DNA of 64,000 nt, taken from assembly GCF_004791165.1 (NCBI RefSeq), contig NZ_SRUZ01000010.1:208653-272652 (forward strand). Direction: 5' to 3'. The number at the start of each line of letters is the position of its first letter. Position 1 is the first letter of the stretch. Source of the DNA: Mesorhizobium sp. M8A.F.Ca.ET.218.01.1.1. GTDB taxonomy: Bacteria; Pseudomonadota; Alphaproteobacteria; Rhizobiales; Rhizobiaceae. The notes beneath the pieces were generated by a model. It ran no database searches, had not been told where the DNA came from, and saw only the letters and a program-made list of their open reading frames with translations. The position numbers were made by a program, and so were the translations under genes. Below, piece after piece: positions 50,751 through 59,503 of this stretch.

Positions 50751-51293
50751 ATGGACGTGACGGCTACACATTGGATCAATTCGGCGGCGGGAATAAGCCC
50801 GGCGCTGGATCTGATCATGATCTCGGTGACGAAATTCGGTGTCCCGCTCCTGATCGCCTGCGTGGTCCTGCAATGGTGGAGCAGGACGGACCGGACCCAC
50901 GTCCGCCATGCCGCGATCGCGGCGGGGTTGTCTTTCCTGATCGGACTTGGCGCCAACCAGATCAGCCTGCTTTTCGTGCATCGCGTGCGTCCCTACGACG
51001 CCGGTGTGACCCATCTCATCATTCCCGCCAGCGCCGACTGGTCGTTCCCCTCGGATCACGCGACGGCGGCTTTCGCCATCGTTGCCGCACTCGCCCTGCA
51101 GGCGCTTCCCGGACGCGCGCTGATTTTCGGAGCCGTGGCGGTGCTGATCTGCTGGTCGAGGCTGTTTGTGGGCACCCATTACGTCACGGATGTGCTTGGC
51201 GGTGCCTTGACCGGCATTGCCGCTGCGGTACTCGTCCGCGCCCTCTACCGTGAGGATTCGCGGCTTGACCGGCTGGCGACAAGTATCCTGTGA
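50751..51293 (+). CDS. PAP2-family phosphatase
   Basis: The 180-residue membrane phosphatase has all three PAP2 motifs: the HRVRPYD region, FPSDHATAAF with the catalytic histidine, and SRLFVGTHYVTDVLGG. Such enzymes remove phosphate from phosphatidate, undecaprenyl pyrophosphate or similar lipids at the membrane. ATG at 50751 was taken over the TTG just before it because AGGTGA precedes it. Confidence 0.93.
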   Translation: MDVTATHWINSAAGISPALDLIMISVTKFGVPLLIACVVLQWWSRTDRTHVRHAAIAAGLSFLIGLGANQISLLFVHRVRPYDAGVTHLIIPASADWSFPSDHATAAFAIVAALALQALPGRALIFGAVAVLICWSRLFVGTHYVTDVLGGALTGIAAAVLVRALYREDSRLDRLATSIL

Positions 51294-51414
51294 TGGAAAT
51301 CGGTCGTCGAACAGACCCGGCGTACAATCCTGCCGGGGCAAGTTCGGAAAGACCGGTCCATAATGTTACCCGGCGTGGTTCCGGTCGCGTCGCTGGCGCA
51401 ATGTCGCTGCGTCC

Positions 51415-51867
51415 ATGACCGATTTCCCAGACGCCTCGGCTATCGTCAAGGCCATCGCCATCGATGCCGACCCGGCCAAGGTCTGGCGGGTGCTGACGAC
51501 GCCGGCACTGATCGCGCAATGGATGTCCGACGAAGAGCTTGATGTCAGCCTCGAGGCGCATGCCGGCGGCGCGATCGTGATACGCGGCGTGCTGCATGGC
51601 ATGCCGTTCGAGAACCACGGCGCGGTCCGGGCCTTCGAGCCGGACAAGAGCTTCGCCTACAGCTATTGGAGCACGCTGTCGGCCTCGCGCCTGGCTGATA
51701 TGCCGGAAAACCACACTGTGGTCGGCTTCGCACTCGAGCCGGCGGATCAGGGAACGCTGCTGACCTTGACGCTGAGCGGCTTCGCCGAACCGTCGATCCG
51801 TCCGCATGCCAATCTTTACTGGGGGCCGACCTTGCGGATCCTGAAGGCGATGTGCGAACGCCCCTAA
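51415..51867 (+). CDS. SRPBCC-family protein
   Basis: The 150-residue protein reads AIVKAIAIDADPAKVWRVLT then ALIAQWMSDEEL, the AHSA1/SRPBCC pattern, with a C-terminal helix ending in CERP. It is the third SRPBCC protein in the window, but here no ArsR gene is adjacent. It overlaps the convergent regulator gene by four bases at the 3' end. Confidence 0.88.
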   Translation: MTDFPDASAIVKAIAIDADPAKVWRVLTTPALIAQWMSDEELDVSLEAHAGGAIVIRGVLHGMPFENHGAVRAFEPDKSFAYSYWSTLSASRLADMPENHTVVGFALEPADQGTLLTLTLSGFAEPSIRPHANLYWGPTLRILKAMCERP

Positions 51868-52742
51868 GGGGTGCTGGGCTTCATCGACGGGTCCGTCGCG
51901 TCTCGCTCCTTGCGGCGCCGGGCGAGGTCGCGGATGCGGTCGGCGACCTTGCTGTCCACCGGGTTGTAGACGGTCAAGCTGAGGTCCGGCCGGCCATCGA
52001 CCGCGAAGGCCGAATATTCGAGCTCGATGTCGCCGAGCTCGGGGTGCTTCAGGCGCTTGGTCCCGTCACCATGGGCGAGCACGTCGTTCTCCCGCCACAG
52101 GGTGGCGAACTCGGGGCTGGCGCCGCACAGTTCGTCGACGAGCTGGGCGACCTCGGACACCGCGCCGGCGCGCGCCGCGTCGGCCCGGAACGCGCCGACG
52201 ACGAAACGGGCAAGGTTCTCCCAATCGTGCTGCTTGGCGCGGATGGCGGGGCTCAGGAACATGAAGCGCAGTATGTTGCGCTGGCCGTGGGGCAAGGTGC
52301 TGTAGTCGGTCATTACGACTTGCGCGGCGCTGTTCCAGGCGACGACATCCCAGGTCGCCGTCTTGATCAGGGCAGGGCTTGCCTCGAGCGTGTCGATCAG
52401 GCGCTGCAGCCTGGGGCTGACGCCGTCGGCGCGGAGGTAGCGGACCTCGGGCGGACGCCCCAGCCCCAGCATGAAAAGATGTTCGCGCTCGGCCTCGGTC
52501 AGCAGCAGGCCCTTGGCGATGCGGTTCAGCACGTCGGCCGAGGGTGCGCCGCCGCGGCCCTGTTCCAGCCATGTGTACCAGGTCGGGCTGATGTTGGCGC
52601 GCTGGGCAACCTCTTCGCGGCGCAGCCCAGGCGTGCGCCTGCGCCCGGAGAAGCCGAACGACGAGGGGTCGAGCCGGGTGCGCCGGTCTTTCAGGAACGC
52701 AGCGAGCGAGCCGTTGGAGGCGTTGGGCATCCTGTTAGCCAT
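51864..52742 (-). CDS. Xre-type regulator with MmyB-like ligand domain
   Basis: The product has an Xre helix-turn-helix (GLRREEVAQRANISPTWYTW, about residues 38-57) and a C-terminal MmyB-type PAS-like domain (about 110-275) that binds fatty-acid-like ligands in relatives. The family pattern RRRTPGLRREEVA is clear. The first ATG (52742) lies inside a TATAAT box; the next (52730) has AACAGG upstream, so a near-leaderless start at 52730 is plausible. It is divergent from the epimerase gene and may control it. Confidence 0.9.
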   Translation of the reverse strand: MANRMPNASNGSLAAFLKDRRTRLDPSSFGFSGRRRTPGLRREEVAQRANISPTWYTWLEQGRGGAPSADVLNRIAKGLLLTEAEREHLFMLGLGRPPEVRYLRADGVSPRLQRLIDTLEASPALIKTATWDVVAWNSAAQVVMTDYSTLPHGQRNILRFMFLSPAIRAKQHDWENLARFVVGAFRADAARAGAVSEVAQLVDELCGASPEFATLWRENDVLAHGDGTKRLKHPELGDIELEYSAFAVDGRPDLSLTVYNPVDSKVADRIRDLARRRKERDATDPSMKPSTP

Positions 52743-52746
52743 TATA
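52741..52746 (-). promoter_or_regulatory. TATAAT -10 box of the MmyB-type regulator
   Basis: On the minus strand TATAAT is preceded, 17 bases upstream, by TTAAAG. Transcription would start near 52734, only a few bases from an ATG at 52730, implying a very short leader. The surrounding TTATACCATGATAA is a partial dyad that may be an autoregulatory site. Confidence 0.5.
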
Positions 52747-52817
52747 CCATGATAAGATCACTACTTTAATGGAATAATAGAGCAGCGATATTACGCAGGC
52801 AACCCAGGAGATTTTGC

Positions 52818-53702
52818 ATGCGTATCTTTCTCACCGGCGCGACCGGCTTCATCGGTTCGGCGCTCGTTCCCGAACTTCTTCAGGCCGGCCATCAGGTGGT
52901 CGGCGTCACCCGTTCCGAGGCGGGCGCGCAGGCGTTGGCAGCCGCCGGCGCCGAGGTGTATAGGGGGACCCTCGAGGATCCGAAAGGCTTGCGTGACGGC
53001 GCGGCCAAGGCGGAAGCGGTGATCCACACCGCGTTCGACCATGATTTCTCGCGGTTTGTCGAGAACTGCGAAAAGGACAGCCATGTCATCGCCGCGCTTG
53101 GCGAGGCGCTCGCCGGCTCCGACCGGCCGCTGGTGATCACGTCGGGCGTCGGCATGGGCAGCCCCGGCCATGGCCAACTGGCGGTCGAGGATGTCTTCAA
53201 CGCCGGTCACGCGAATCCCCGCATCGCCTCGGAACTCGCCGGCAATGCCTTGTTGGAGGCCGGCGTCAATCTTTCGGTACTGCGCCTGCCGCAGGTGCAT
53301 GACACGAGGAAGCAAGGCCTCATCTCGCCGCTCATCGAGATCGCGCGCCAGAAGGGCGTTTCGGCCTATGTCGGCGAAGGCCGCAATCGCTTTTCGGCGG
53401 GCCATGTGCTCGATGCGGCGCGCCTCTACCGGCTGGCGGTGGAAAAGCGGCAACCCGGCGCGCGCTATCACGCCGTCGGCGAGGAAGGCGTCGAGGTGCG
53501 CGCGATCGCCGAGGCGCTTGGCCGGGGCCTGAACCTGCCGGTCGTTTCGATCGCGCCGGAAAAGGCGGCGGAGCATTTCGGCTGGATGGCGATGTTCGCT
53601 CCCATGGACCTGCCGGCCTCCAGCGCGCTGACCCAGGCGCGGCTCGGCTGGCATCCGACCGGCCCGACGCTGATCGCCGATCTCGACGCGATGCGATACT
53701 GA
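52818..53702 (+). CDS. NAD(P)-dependent epimerase/SDR-like protein
   Basis: The 294-residue extended-SDR protein starts with the cofactor loop FLTGATGFIGSALVPELLQA and has the SVG-type strand VITSGVGMG. The usual YxxxK region is replaced by FNAGHANPRIASELAGNA, so it may be an atypical (NAD-binding, possibly non-catalytic) member. It is divergent from the MmyB-type regulator, its possible controller. Confidence 0.9.
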   Translation: MRIFLTGATGFIGSALVPELLQAGHQVVGVTRSEAGAQALAAAGAEVYRGTLEDPKGLRDGAAKAEAVIHTAFDHDFSRFVENCEKDSHVIAALGEALAGSDRPLVITSGVGMGSPGHGQLAVEDVFNAGHANPRIASELAGNALLEAGVNLSVLRLPQVHDTRKQGLISPLIEIARQKGVSAYVGEGRNRFSAGHVLDAARLYRLAVEKRQPGARYHAVGEEGVEVRAIAEALGRGLNLPVVSIAPEKAAEHFGWMAMFAPMDLPASSALTQARLGWHPTGPTLIADLDAMRY

Positions 53703-53742
53703 GGGGTGGTAGCAACGTTCGGAATTGGCCGAGGCTTCTAAA

Positions 53743-53929
53743 CTTCGTCATCCCAGGGCGCAGCAGGAGCGAAGCTCCGTCGCGGAGACCCTGGGATCCA
53801 TTCCGTGACCTGGGCCGAAGAGCGCAGCGGAGCAGAATTCTTCACTGTGGCGGGGCTCAGGAGTCCCGGCATGGATCCTCGGGTCTGCGCTGCGTCGCTA
53901 CGCTCCTTGCTCCGCCCGTGGATGACGAA
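53743..53929. repeat. Palindromic intergenic repeat, family B copy 4 (mosaic arms)
   Basis: The unit starts CTTCGTCATCCCAGGGCG and ends TCCGCCCGTGGATGACGAA. The left arm is of the CCCAGGGCG type and the right arm of the CCACGGGCG type, the reverse of copies 1 and 3. GGGATCCATTCCGTGACC on the left faces CCCGGCATGGATCC on the right. Confidence 0.88.
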
Positions 53930-53967
53930 ACGATGGAGGCATGCAGTCCAAAAACGCAAGCACGAGA

Positions 53968-54666
53968 TCAGCCAGGGCTGACGGCGTAGCGTAGTTGGAC
54001 GAGGCCATGCGCCAGGGTTTGGCAGCTTTTGAGAGACAGCCGCATCTTGCCCGCCAGGCCGGCCTCGCCGAACTCGACAACGCCCTGGTTCGCCGCCCGC
54101 GCATCGAGCGCGGGGGCAATGAGAAGGCTGAGCTCATCGACAAGCCCGGCCGCGAAGAAGGAGCCGTTGATGCCGGCGCCGCCTTCGAGCAGCAGCCGGC
54201 TTATGCCGAGTTCGCGCCCGAGCACGTCGAGCATCGCGGCGAGATCGATGTCGGGCGTTTGCGAAACGACATAGGACACGCCGTCGGCGGCGAGTTCGGC
54301 CAGATGGGTGTCCTCGACTTCACGCCCGAGCAGCACAACGACATGATCGCCGCCGATGTCGGGTTTGGCGAAGTGCAGCTTGCCCGAGGCATCGAGCGCC
54401 ACGGCATAGCTGCCCGCATCGCGTCGCGCGAAATGATGCGGCCGCTCGACCTTGCCAGCATGCGCAGGCGGGTGCGCGCCGGCCTTGCTCATCTCGGCCA
54501 TGGTGACGCGGCCGACGATCCAGGCGTCGCCTTCGAGGTCGTTGTGGATCTGTTCATAGAGGCCAGACCATTCGGCCCGGCTGCCGTCGGGGCTTTCGGT
54601 ATAGCGGCTCGGATGAAGGCCGCCGTCGAGCGAGGCAAGCATATGGCAGATGATGTGCGGCTTCAT
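53968..54666 (-). CDS. RibD C-terminal/dihydrofolate reductase-like protein
   Basis: The ATG at 54666 follows GGAG and gives 232 residues. IICHMLASLDGGLHPSRYTE, the DAWIVGRVTMAEMSKAG segment and RLLLEGGAGINGSFFAAGLV are typical of the pyrimidine-reductase (RibD_C) group, which binds NADPH and a flavin precursor or an unknown pyrimidine. It is a stand-alone reductase without a deaminase domain, so the riboflavin link is uncertain. Confidence 0.9.
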   Translation of the reverse strand: MKPHIICHMLASLDGGLHPSRYTESPDGSRAEWSGLYEQIHNDLEGDAWIVGRVTMAEMSKAGAHPPAHAGKVERPHHFARRDAGSYAVALDASGKLHFAKPDIGGDHVVVLLGREVEDTHLAELAADGVSYVVSQTPDIDLAAMLDVLGRELGISRLLLEGGAGINGSFFAAGLVDELSLLIAPALDARAANQGVVEFGEAGLAGKMRLSLKSCQTLAHGLVQLRYAVSPG

Positions 54667-54803
54667 ATGGGTGTCTCCGTTTGTCGGCGTTGGCCAGTCC
54701 AAAGGTAATGCCGGGTCGGAAAAATGGAAGTCGACGTGGCGTGCCTTGAGGCTCCAAGCCCCGGCAGGTAGCATGACGGGATTTCAGCGACCCGGACCAG
54801 AGC

Positions 54804-55364
54804 ATGGCGAACATGATCCTGTTTCACTCGGTTCTTGGCCTGCGCCGGATCGAACGTGATCTTGCCGAGCGCGTCCGCGCCAGCGGCCATGCCGTCACGC
54901 TGCCAGACCTTTATCAGGGTGCGGCGACGGACGATCTCGATGAAGGATTCGCAATCAAGGCACGGATCGGTTGGGACGCCATCTGCCTAAAGGCGCGGGA
55001 GGCTTTGGCCTCGACGCCAGGCGATGCGGTGCTGGCCGGCATCTCGATGGGCGCCGGCGTGGTGGCGGAATTTTGGGCGTCGCGTCCGCTGGCCGCTGGT
55101 GTCCTGCTGTTGCATGGTTTGGCGACCGTGCCAGCGAACACGCGCCCGGGCCTGCCGGTTCAACTACATGTCGCGGACGCCGATCCACTTTTCCCCGAGC
55201 CGGATGTCCGCGCCTGGCAGGAAAGCGCGGAGGCAGCGAGAGCGGATGTGCAGGTCTTCCGCTATCCAAACTCGGGACATTATTTTTCCGACCCGGCACT
55301 GCCCGACTATAATGCTGCAGCGGCCGCGCAACTTTGGAGCCGCACTTTGACGTTCCTGACATAG
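54804..55364 (+). CDS. Dienelactone hydrolase family protein
   Basis: The 186-residue alpha/beta hydrolase has the FHSVLGLR start, LPDLYQGAATDDLDEGF, the nucleophile region LAGISMGAGVVAEFW (serine in place of the classic cysteine) and the histidine in YPNSGHYFSDPA. It likely hydrolyses a small ester or lactone. It is divergent from the RibD-like gene. Confidence 0.9.
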   Translation: MANMILFHSVLGLRRIERDLAERVRASGHAVTLPDLYQGAATDDLDEGFAIKARIGWDAICLKAREALASTPGDAVLAGISMGAGVVAEFWASRPLAAGVLLLHGLATVPANTRPGLPVQLHVADADPLFPEPDVRAWQESAEAARADVQVFRYPNSGHYFSDPALPDYNAAAAAQLWSRTLTFLT

Positions 55365-55630
55365 AAGAGCCTTCAGGCCCCAAGAATCCAAAATTCAGAC
55401 AATTCCGACAAGTCGCTGTCCGGCTCTGTTATATCGATGTTGCACAAACGGTTGACCCTGGGTTAGCATCCTCTTGTTGACGCCGATCGGAGGAGTTTTG
55501 GCGGCGGTCAGCTGGAGCGGCATGCGTTCTTGGCGCAAGGAGGATGCTCCAACACTTTAACCGGCGCATGATCCTTCCTGAAACCGGTCCCGGTTTTTAG
55601 GGACAGTGCGCTTCTGTGGAGGAGGAACCC

Positions 55631-56578
55631 ATGAACAGACGCGAATTCCTGATGACGTCCGTGGCCGCGGGCGCCATGATGCTGGTCGCACGCTCGGCTT
55701 TCGCCGAGGACAAACTCACCATTCTCGGCTCGGTGCCCAGTCTCGGCTTTCCGTTCTTCGTGCACATGCTGAACGAGATCAAGGCCGAAGCGCAGGCGCA
55801 AGGCGTCAACCTGACCGAGAGCGACGGCCAGAACTCGGCCACCAAGCAGACCGCCGACATCGAGGCGGCCCTGGTGCAGAAGGTCAACGCCATCGTCATC
55901 TCGCCGCTCGACGTCAACGCGCTGGCGCCAGCCATCGAGGAAGCGGTCAAGGCCGGCGTTCCCGTGGTGACGATCGACCGCCGCGTCGACGGTGTCCAGG
56001 GCATCCTTGCCCATGTCGGCGCCGACAATGTGAAGGGCGGCGAGGCGGAAGCGAGCGCCGTGGTGGCGGCATTCCCCAATGGCGCCAAGCTGTTCCACCT
56101 GCAGGGCCAGCCGGGCGCGGGTCCCGCGATCGACCGCAACAAGGGCGTGCACAATGTGCTCGATCCGCTGAAGGACAAGTACCAGATCATCTATGAGCAG
56201 ACCGCCAACTTCGCCCGCGCCGAGGCGCTGACGGTGACGGAAGCCGGCCTTGCCGCCAACGGCAAGCCGGACGCCATCATCTGCGCCAATGACGACATGG
56301 CGCTGGGCGCGCTCGAAGCGTGCGCCGCGCGCAACTTCAGCGACGTCAAGATCTACGGCTTCGACGCGCTGCCCGAAGCGCTGGTCGCCGTGCGCGACGG
56401 CAAGCTCGCCGGCACGGTCGAACAGTTCCCCGGCAAGCAGTCGCGCACCGCCGTGCAGATCGCGGTCGCCTACGCCAAGGACAAGACCGAGCCGAAGGAG
56501 AAGCTGGTGCTTTTGACGCCCATCGTCATCGGCAAGGACAATTTGGATAAGGCGGAGCGGCTGAACGAGACGAAGTAG
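55631..56578 (+). CDS. Sugar ABC substrate-binding protein, RbsB-like, Tat motif
   Basis: The ATG at 55631 has GGAGGA upstream and gives 315 residues. A twin-arginine pattern NRREFLM is followed by a hydrophobic segment and ARSAFAED, so Tat export is likely. The fold is the type-1 periplasmic domain of ribose/galactose-class binding proteins (NEIKAEAQAQGVNLTESDGQ, AIVISPLDVNALAPAIEEAV, AIICANDDMALGALEA). The 266-base leader before it holds its promoter, but no sure operator was seen. Confidence 0.94.
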   Translation: MNRREFLMTSVAAGAMMLVARSAFAEDKLTILGSVPSLGFPFFVHMLNEIKAEAQAQGVNLTESDGQNSATKQTADIEAALVQKVNAIVISPLDVNALAPAIEEAVKAGVPVVTIDRRVDGVQGILAHVGADNVKGGEAEASAVVAAFPNGAKLFHLQGQPGAGPAIDRNKGVHNVLDPLKDKYQIIYEQTANFARAEALTVTEAGLAANGKPDAIICANDDMALGALEACAARNFSDVKIYGFDALPEALVAVRDGKLAGTVEQFPGKQSRTAVQIAVAYAKDKTEPKEKLVLLTPIVIGKDNLDKAERLNETK

Positions 56579-56598
56579 GCTGGATTGGTCAGGCCGGG

Positions 56599-56769
56599 GG
56601 GGCACGCCCCCCTCTGGCCTGCCGGCCATCTCCCCCACGAGGGGGGAGATCAGCAGCTTCTTTCGACCGCGCCTCTCTTGCAACGTTTGAGACTGGCGAA
56701 AGCCTTCACGACATCCAATCTCCCCCCTCGTGGGGGAGATGTCCGGTAGGACAGAGGGGGGCGTGCCCC
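56599..56769. repeat. Palindromic repeat, family A copy 4 (RIME-like)
   Basis: Outer arms of 18 bases (56599-56616 and 56752-56769) are perfect inverted copies of a GC-rich CACGCCCCCC type sequence. Inside, CATCTCCCCCACGAGGG and its complement form two further hairpins. The element lies between the binding-protein gene and the ATPase gene of one operon, like copy 1 in the other sugar operon. Confidence 0.9.
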
Positions 56770-56797
56770 GCTGCCTGCCGCAATCCGGGAGCCATCC

Positions 56798-58381
56798 TTG
56801 CCAGCTGAAGCCGCATCCCCCGTCCTGCTTGCCGTCGAAGGCGTCACCAAGCATTTCGCCGGCGTCACCGCGCTGAACGAGGTTTCGCTCGACATCCATC
56901 CCGGCGAAATCCTCGGCCTGCTTGGCGAAAACGGCGCCGGAAAATCGACGCTGTTGAAAATCCTGTCCGGCGTCATGCCGCCGTCCAGCGGCCGCATCAC
57001 CTTCGACGGCGCCGACTATCAGCCGGCGAGCCCGCAGGACGCCAAGCGGCTGGGCATCGTCACCATCTACCAGGAGCTCAGCCTGATCCCGACGCTGACC
57101 GTGGCGGAGAACATCTTCATCGGCCGCGCGCCGACCGGGCCGCTTGGCCTGGTGAGCTGGCGCAGGATGGAGCAGGATTCCCGCGCCATCATTGCCCGCG
57201 TCGGTCTTTCCATCGACCCGATGACGCCGGTGTCGGCGCTGTCGGTGGCCGAACAGCAACTGGTCGAGATCGCCCGCGCACTGTCGCTGAAAAGCCGGCT
57301 GATCATCATGGACGAACCGACCTCGGCGCTGACCGAGACCGAGGTGCAGCGGCTGCTGTCGATCATGGACCGGCTGCGCAAGGACAAGGTCGCCATCATG
57401 TTCGTCACCCACCGGCTGGAGGAGGCATCCGCCATCTGCGACCGCATGACGGTGCTGCGCGACGGCAGGCTGGCGGGGCATCTCGAGCGTCAGGGCGGGC
57501 CGATCAAGCTGCCCGCCATCATCGAGAAGATGGTCGGCCGCGCCGCTTCCGAACTTTACGCGCGGCCCGCCCAACGCGCGGTGGCCGGCGATGTGGTGCT
57601 GTCCGTGCGGGGCTTGCGCACCGTGCGCGACCCCGAGGCGCCGCATGCCATCGTGCTCGACGGCGTCGACATCGACCTCAAGGCCGGCGAGATACTCGGC
57701 GTTGCCGGGCTCGTCGGCTCGGGCCGCACGGAGCTCGCCCGCGCCATTTTCGGCGCCGACCGCATCGCGGCGGGCACGATCACGCTCGACGGCAAGGAAA
57801 TAGCACCCGCATCGCCGGCCGACGCCATCAAGCTCGGCATCGGCCTGGTGCCGGAGGACCGCAAGCACCAGGCGATCTTCGCAGCCCTTGGTATATTGCC
57901 GAATTTCTCCGTCGCCTCGCTTGGGCGCTTCAGCAACGGCTTCGGCTTCATGGCCGAGCGGCGCGAGCGCGACGCGCTGTCGGGTTTCCGCAAAATGCTG
58001 TCGATCCGCATGGCCTCGGCCGAGCAGGCGATCGAGGGCCTGTCGGGCGGCAACCAGCAGAAGGTGATCCTGGCGCGCTGGCTGGCGCGCGACCCGAAAG
58101 TGCTTGTTGTCGACGAGCCGACGCGCGGCGTCGATGTCGGCGCCAAGGCGGAGGTCCACCAGATCCTGGTGCAACTGGCAGCGCGGGGCATCGCGGTGAT
58201 GATGATCTCGTCCGAACTGCCCGAGGTGCTGGCGGTGTCGGACCGCATCGTCACCATGCGCAAGGGGCGCATCACCGGGCAGATGCCAGGCGTCGAGGCA
58301 AACGAGGAAAGACTGATGGAATTGATGGCGCTCGACAGGCAGGATACGCCGGCACAGGACGCGGGGGGACAGGCACGATGA
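56798..58381 (+). CDS. Sugar ABC ATPase, RbsA/MglA-type double domain
   Basis: The 527-residue protein has two ATPase domains. Domain 1 carries Walker A GENGAGKST near residue 48, signature LSVAEQQLVEIARAL and Walker B LIIMDEPTSAL. Domain 2 has the degenerate P-loop GLVGSGRTE typical of this family, with LSGGNQQKVILARWLARDPK and VLVVDEPTRGVDVGAKAEVH. The start is TTG at 56798 with GGGAG upstream. It energises the RbsC-type channel, and its stop overlaps the permease ATG. Confidence 0.94.
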   Translation: MPAEAASPVLLAVEGVTKHFAGVTALNEVSLDIHPGEILGLLGENGAGKSTLLKILSGVMPPSSGRITFDGADYQPASPQDAKRLGIVTIYQELSLIPTLTVAENIFIGRAPTGPLGLVSWRRMEQDSRAIIARVGLSIDPMTPVSALSVAEQQLVEIARALSLKSRLIIMDEPTSALTETEVQRLLSIMDRLRKDKVAIMFVTHRLEEASAICDRMTVLRDGRLAGHLERQGGPIKLPAIIEKMVGRAASELYARPAQRAVAGDVVLSVRGLRTVRDPEAPHAIVLDGVDIDLKAGEILGVAGLVGSGRTELARAIFGADRIAAGTITLDGKEIAPASPADAIKLGIGLVPEDRKHQAIFAALGILPNFSVASLGRFSNGFGFMAERRERDALSGFRKMLSIRMASAEQAIEGLSGGNQQKVILARWLARDPKVLVVDEPTRGVDVGAKAEVHQILVQLAARGIAVMMISSELPEVLAVSDRIVTMRKGRITGQMPGVEANEERLMELMALDRQDTPAQDAGGQAR

Positions 58382-59394
58382 GCATCGCCGAGGAACAGAA
58401 CCAGCGCGGCGGCGTGACGATCGCGCGGCTTTTGATGAGCTTCGGGCCGCTGCTGTTCCTGGCCGCCCTCGTGGTCGTCTTCACCGTGCTGAAGCCGAGC
58501 TTCATCGACCCGATCAACCTGTTCAACATCACGCGCCAGATCTCGATCACCGGGCTGATCGCGCTCGGCATGACCTTCGTCATCCTCACCGCCGGCATCG
58601 ATCTTTCGGTCGGCTCGCTGCTCGCCTTCTGCGGCATGGTGGCGGCCGTGGTCGCCAAGGGCGGCACCGCCAATACGCTGTCGCTGTCGACATCAGGCAC
58701 GCAGGGCTATGGCTGGTTCGCGGCGCTGCTGGCCGCCGTCGTGGTCGGCGCTCTCGCCGGCGGCGTGCAGGGGTTCGCCATCACGAGGCTGAAAGTACCG
58801 CCCTTCGTCGTCACGCTGGGCGGGCTGACGGTGTTTCGCGGGCTGACGCTGACCATCTCCAATGGCGGCCCGATCTCCGGCTTCGATGCCTCCATGCGCT
58901 GGTTCGGCACAGGGCTGATCGGCCCGGTGCCGGTGCCGGCGCTGATCTTCGCCATCGCCGCCATATTGTGCCACATCGTGCTGCGCTACACCCGCTATGG
59001 CCGTGCCGTCTACGCCGTCGGCGGCAATGCCGAAGCGGCACGGCTGTCGGGCCTGCGCGTCGACCGCATCCTGGTCTCGGTCTATGTCATCGTCGGCTTC
59101 TTCGCCGGGCTTGCCGCCTTCGTGCTGTCGGCCAGGCTGAATTCTTCCGAAGCGGTCGCCGGCATCGGCTACGAGCTGACCGTGATCTCGGCCGTCGTCA
59201 TCGGCGGCACCTCGCTGTTCGGCGGCATCGGCTCGGTCGGCGGCACGGTGGTGGGGGCTGCCCTGATCGGCGTGCTGCAGAACGGGCTGCAGTTCAACAA
59301 CGTGTCGTCCTACACGCAAAGCATCGTCATCGGCCTGATCCTGATCCTGGCGGTGGCGTTCGATCGCTGGCTGAAGTCGCGGGTGAGACGGTAG
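58378..59394 (+). CDS. Sugar ABC permease, RbsC-type
   Basis: The 338-residue permease of the BPD_transp_2 family has eight to ten membrane helices and the hallmark blocks GMTFVILTAGIDLSVGSLLA, VPPFVVTLGGLTVFRGLTL and AVGGNAEAARLSGLRVDRI. It completes the RbsB-RbsA-RbsC set, which probably imports a monosaccharide or sugar alcohol. Its ATG overlaps the ATPase stop (ATGA). Confidence 0.95.
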   Translation: MSIAEEQNQRGGVTIARLLMSFGPLLFLAALVVVFTVLKPSFIDPINLFNITRQISITGLIALGMTFVILTAGIDLSVGSLLAFCGMVAAVVAKGGTANTLSLSTSGTQGYGWFAALLAAVVVGALAGGVQGFAITRLKVPPFVVTLGGLTVFRGLTLTISNGGPISGFDASMRWFGTGLIGPVPVPALIFAIAAILCHIVLRYTRYGRAVYAVGGNAEAARLSGLRVDRILVSVYVIVGFFAGLAAFVLSARLNSSEAVAGIGYELTVISAVVIGGTSLFGGIGSVGGTVVGAALIGVLQNGLQFNNVSSYTQSIVIGLILILAVAFDRWLKSRVRR

Positions 59395-59503
59395 GGGTGC
59401 GCGGCACCATGGCCGCGTGCAGCGGATGCGCGGCCAGTTCCCGGCCCGGTTGCAAAACATCGGCGCCTTGCTAGAAAGGCTTGGGCGGGTGGCGTCATGA
59501 GGA

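Noticed and set aside
55508..58174. 888-codon open frame on the minus strand
   Set aside because: Antisense shadow of the RbsB- and RbsA-like genes. Its translation is a compositionally biased Asp/Arg/His/Gln-rich sequence without motifs.
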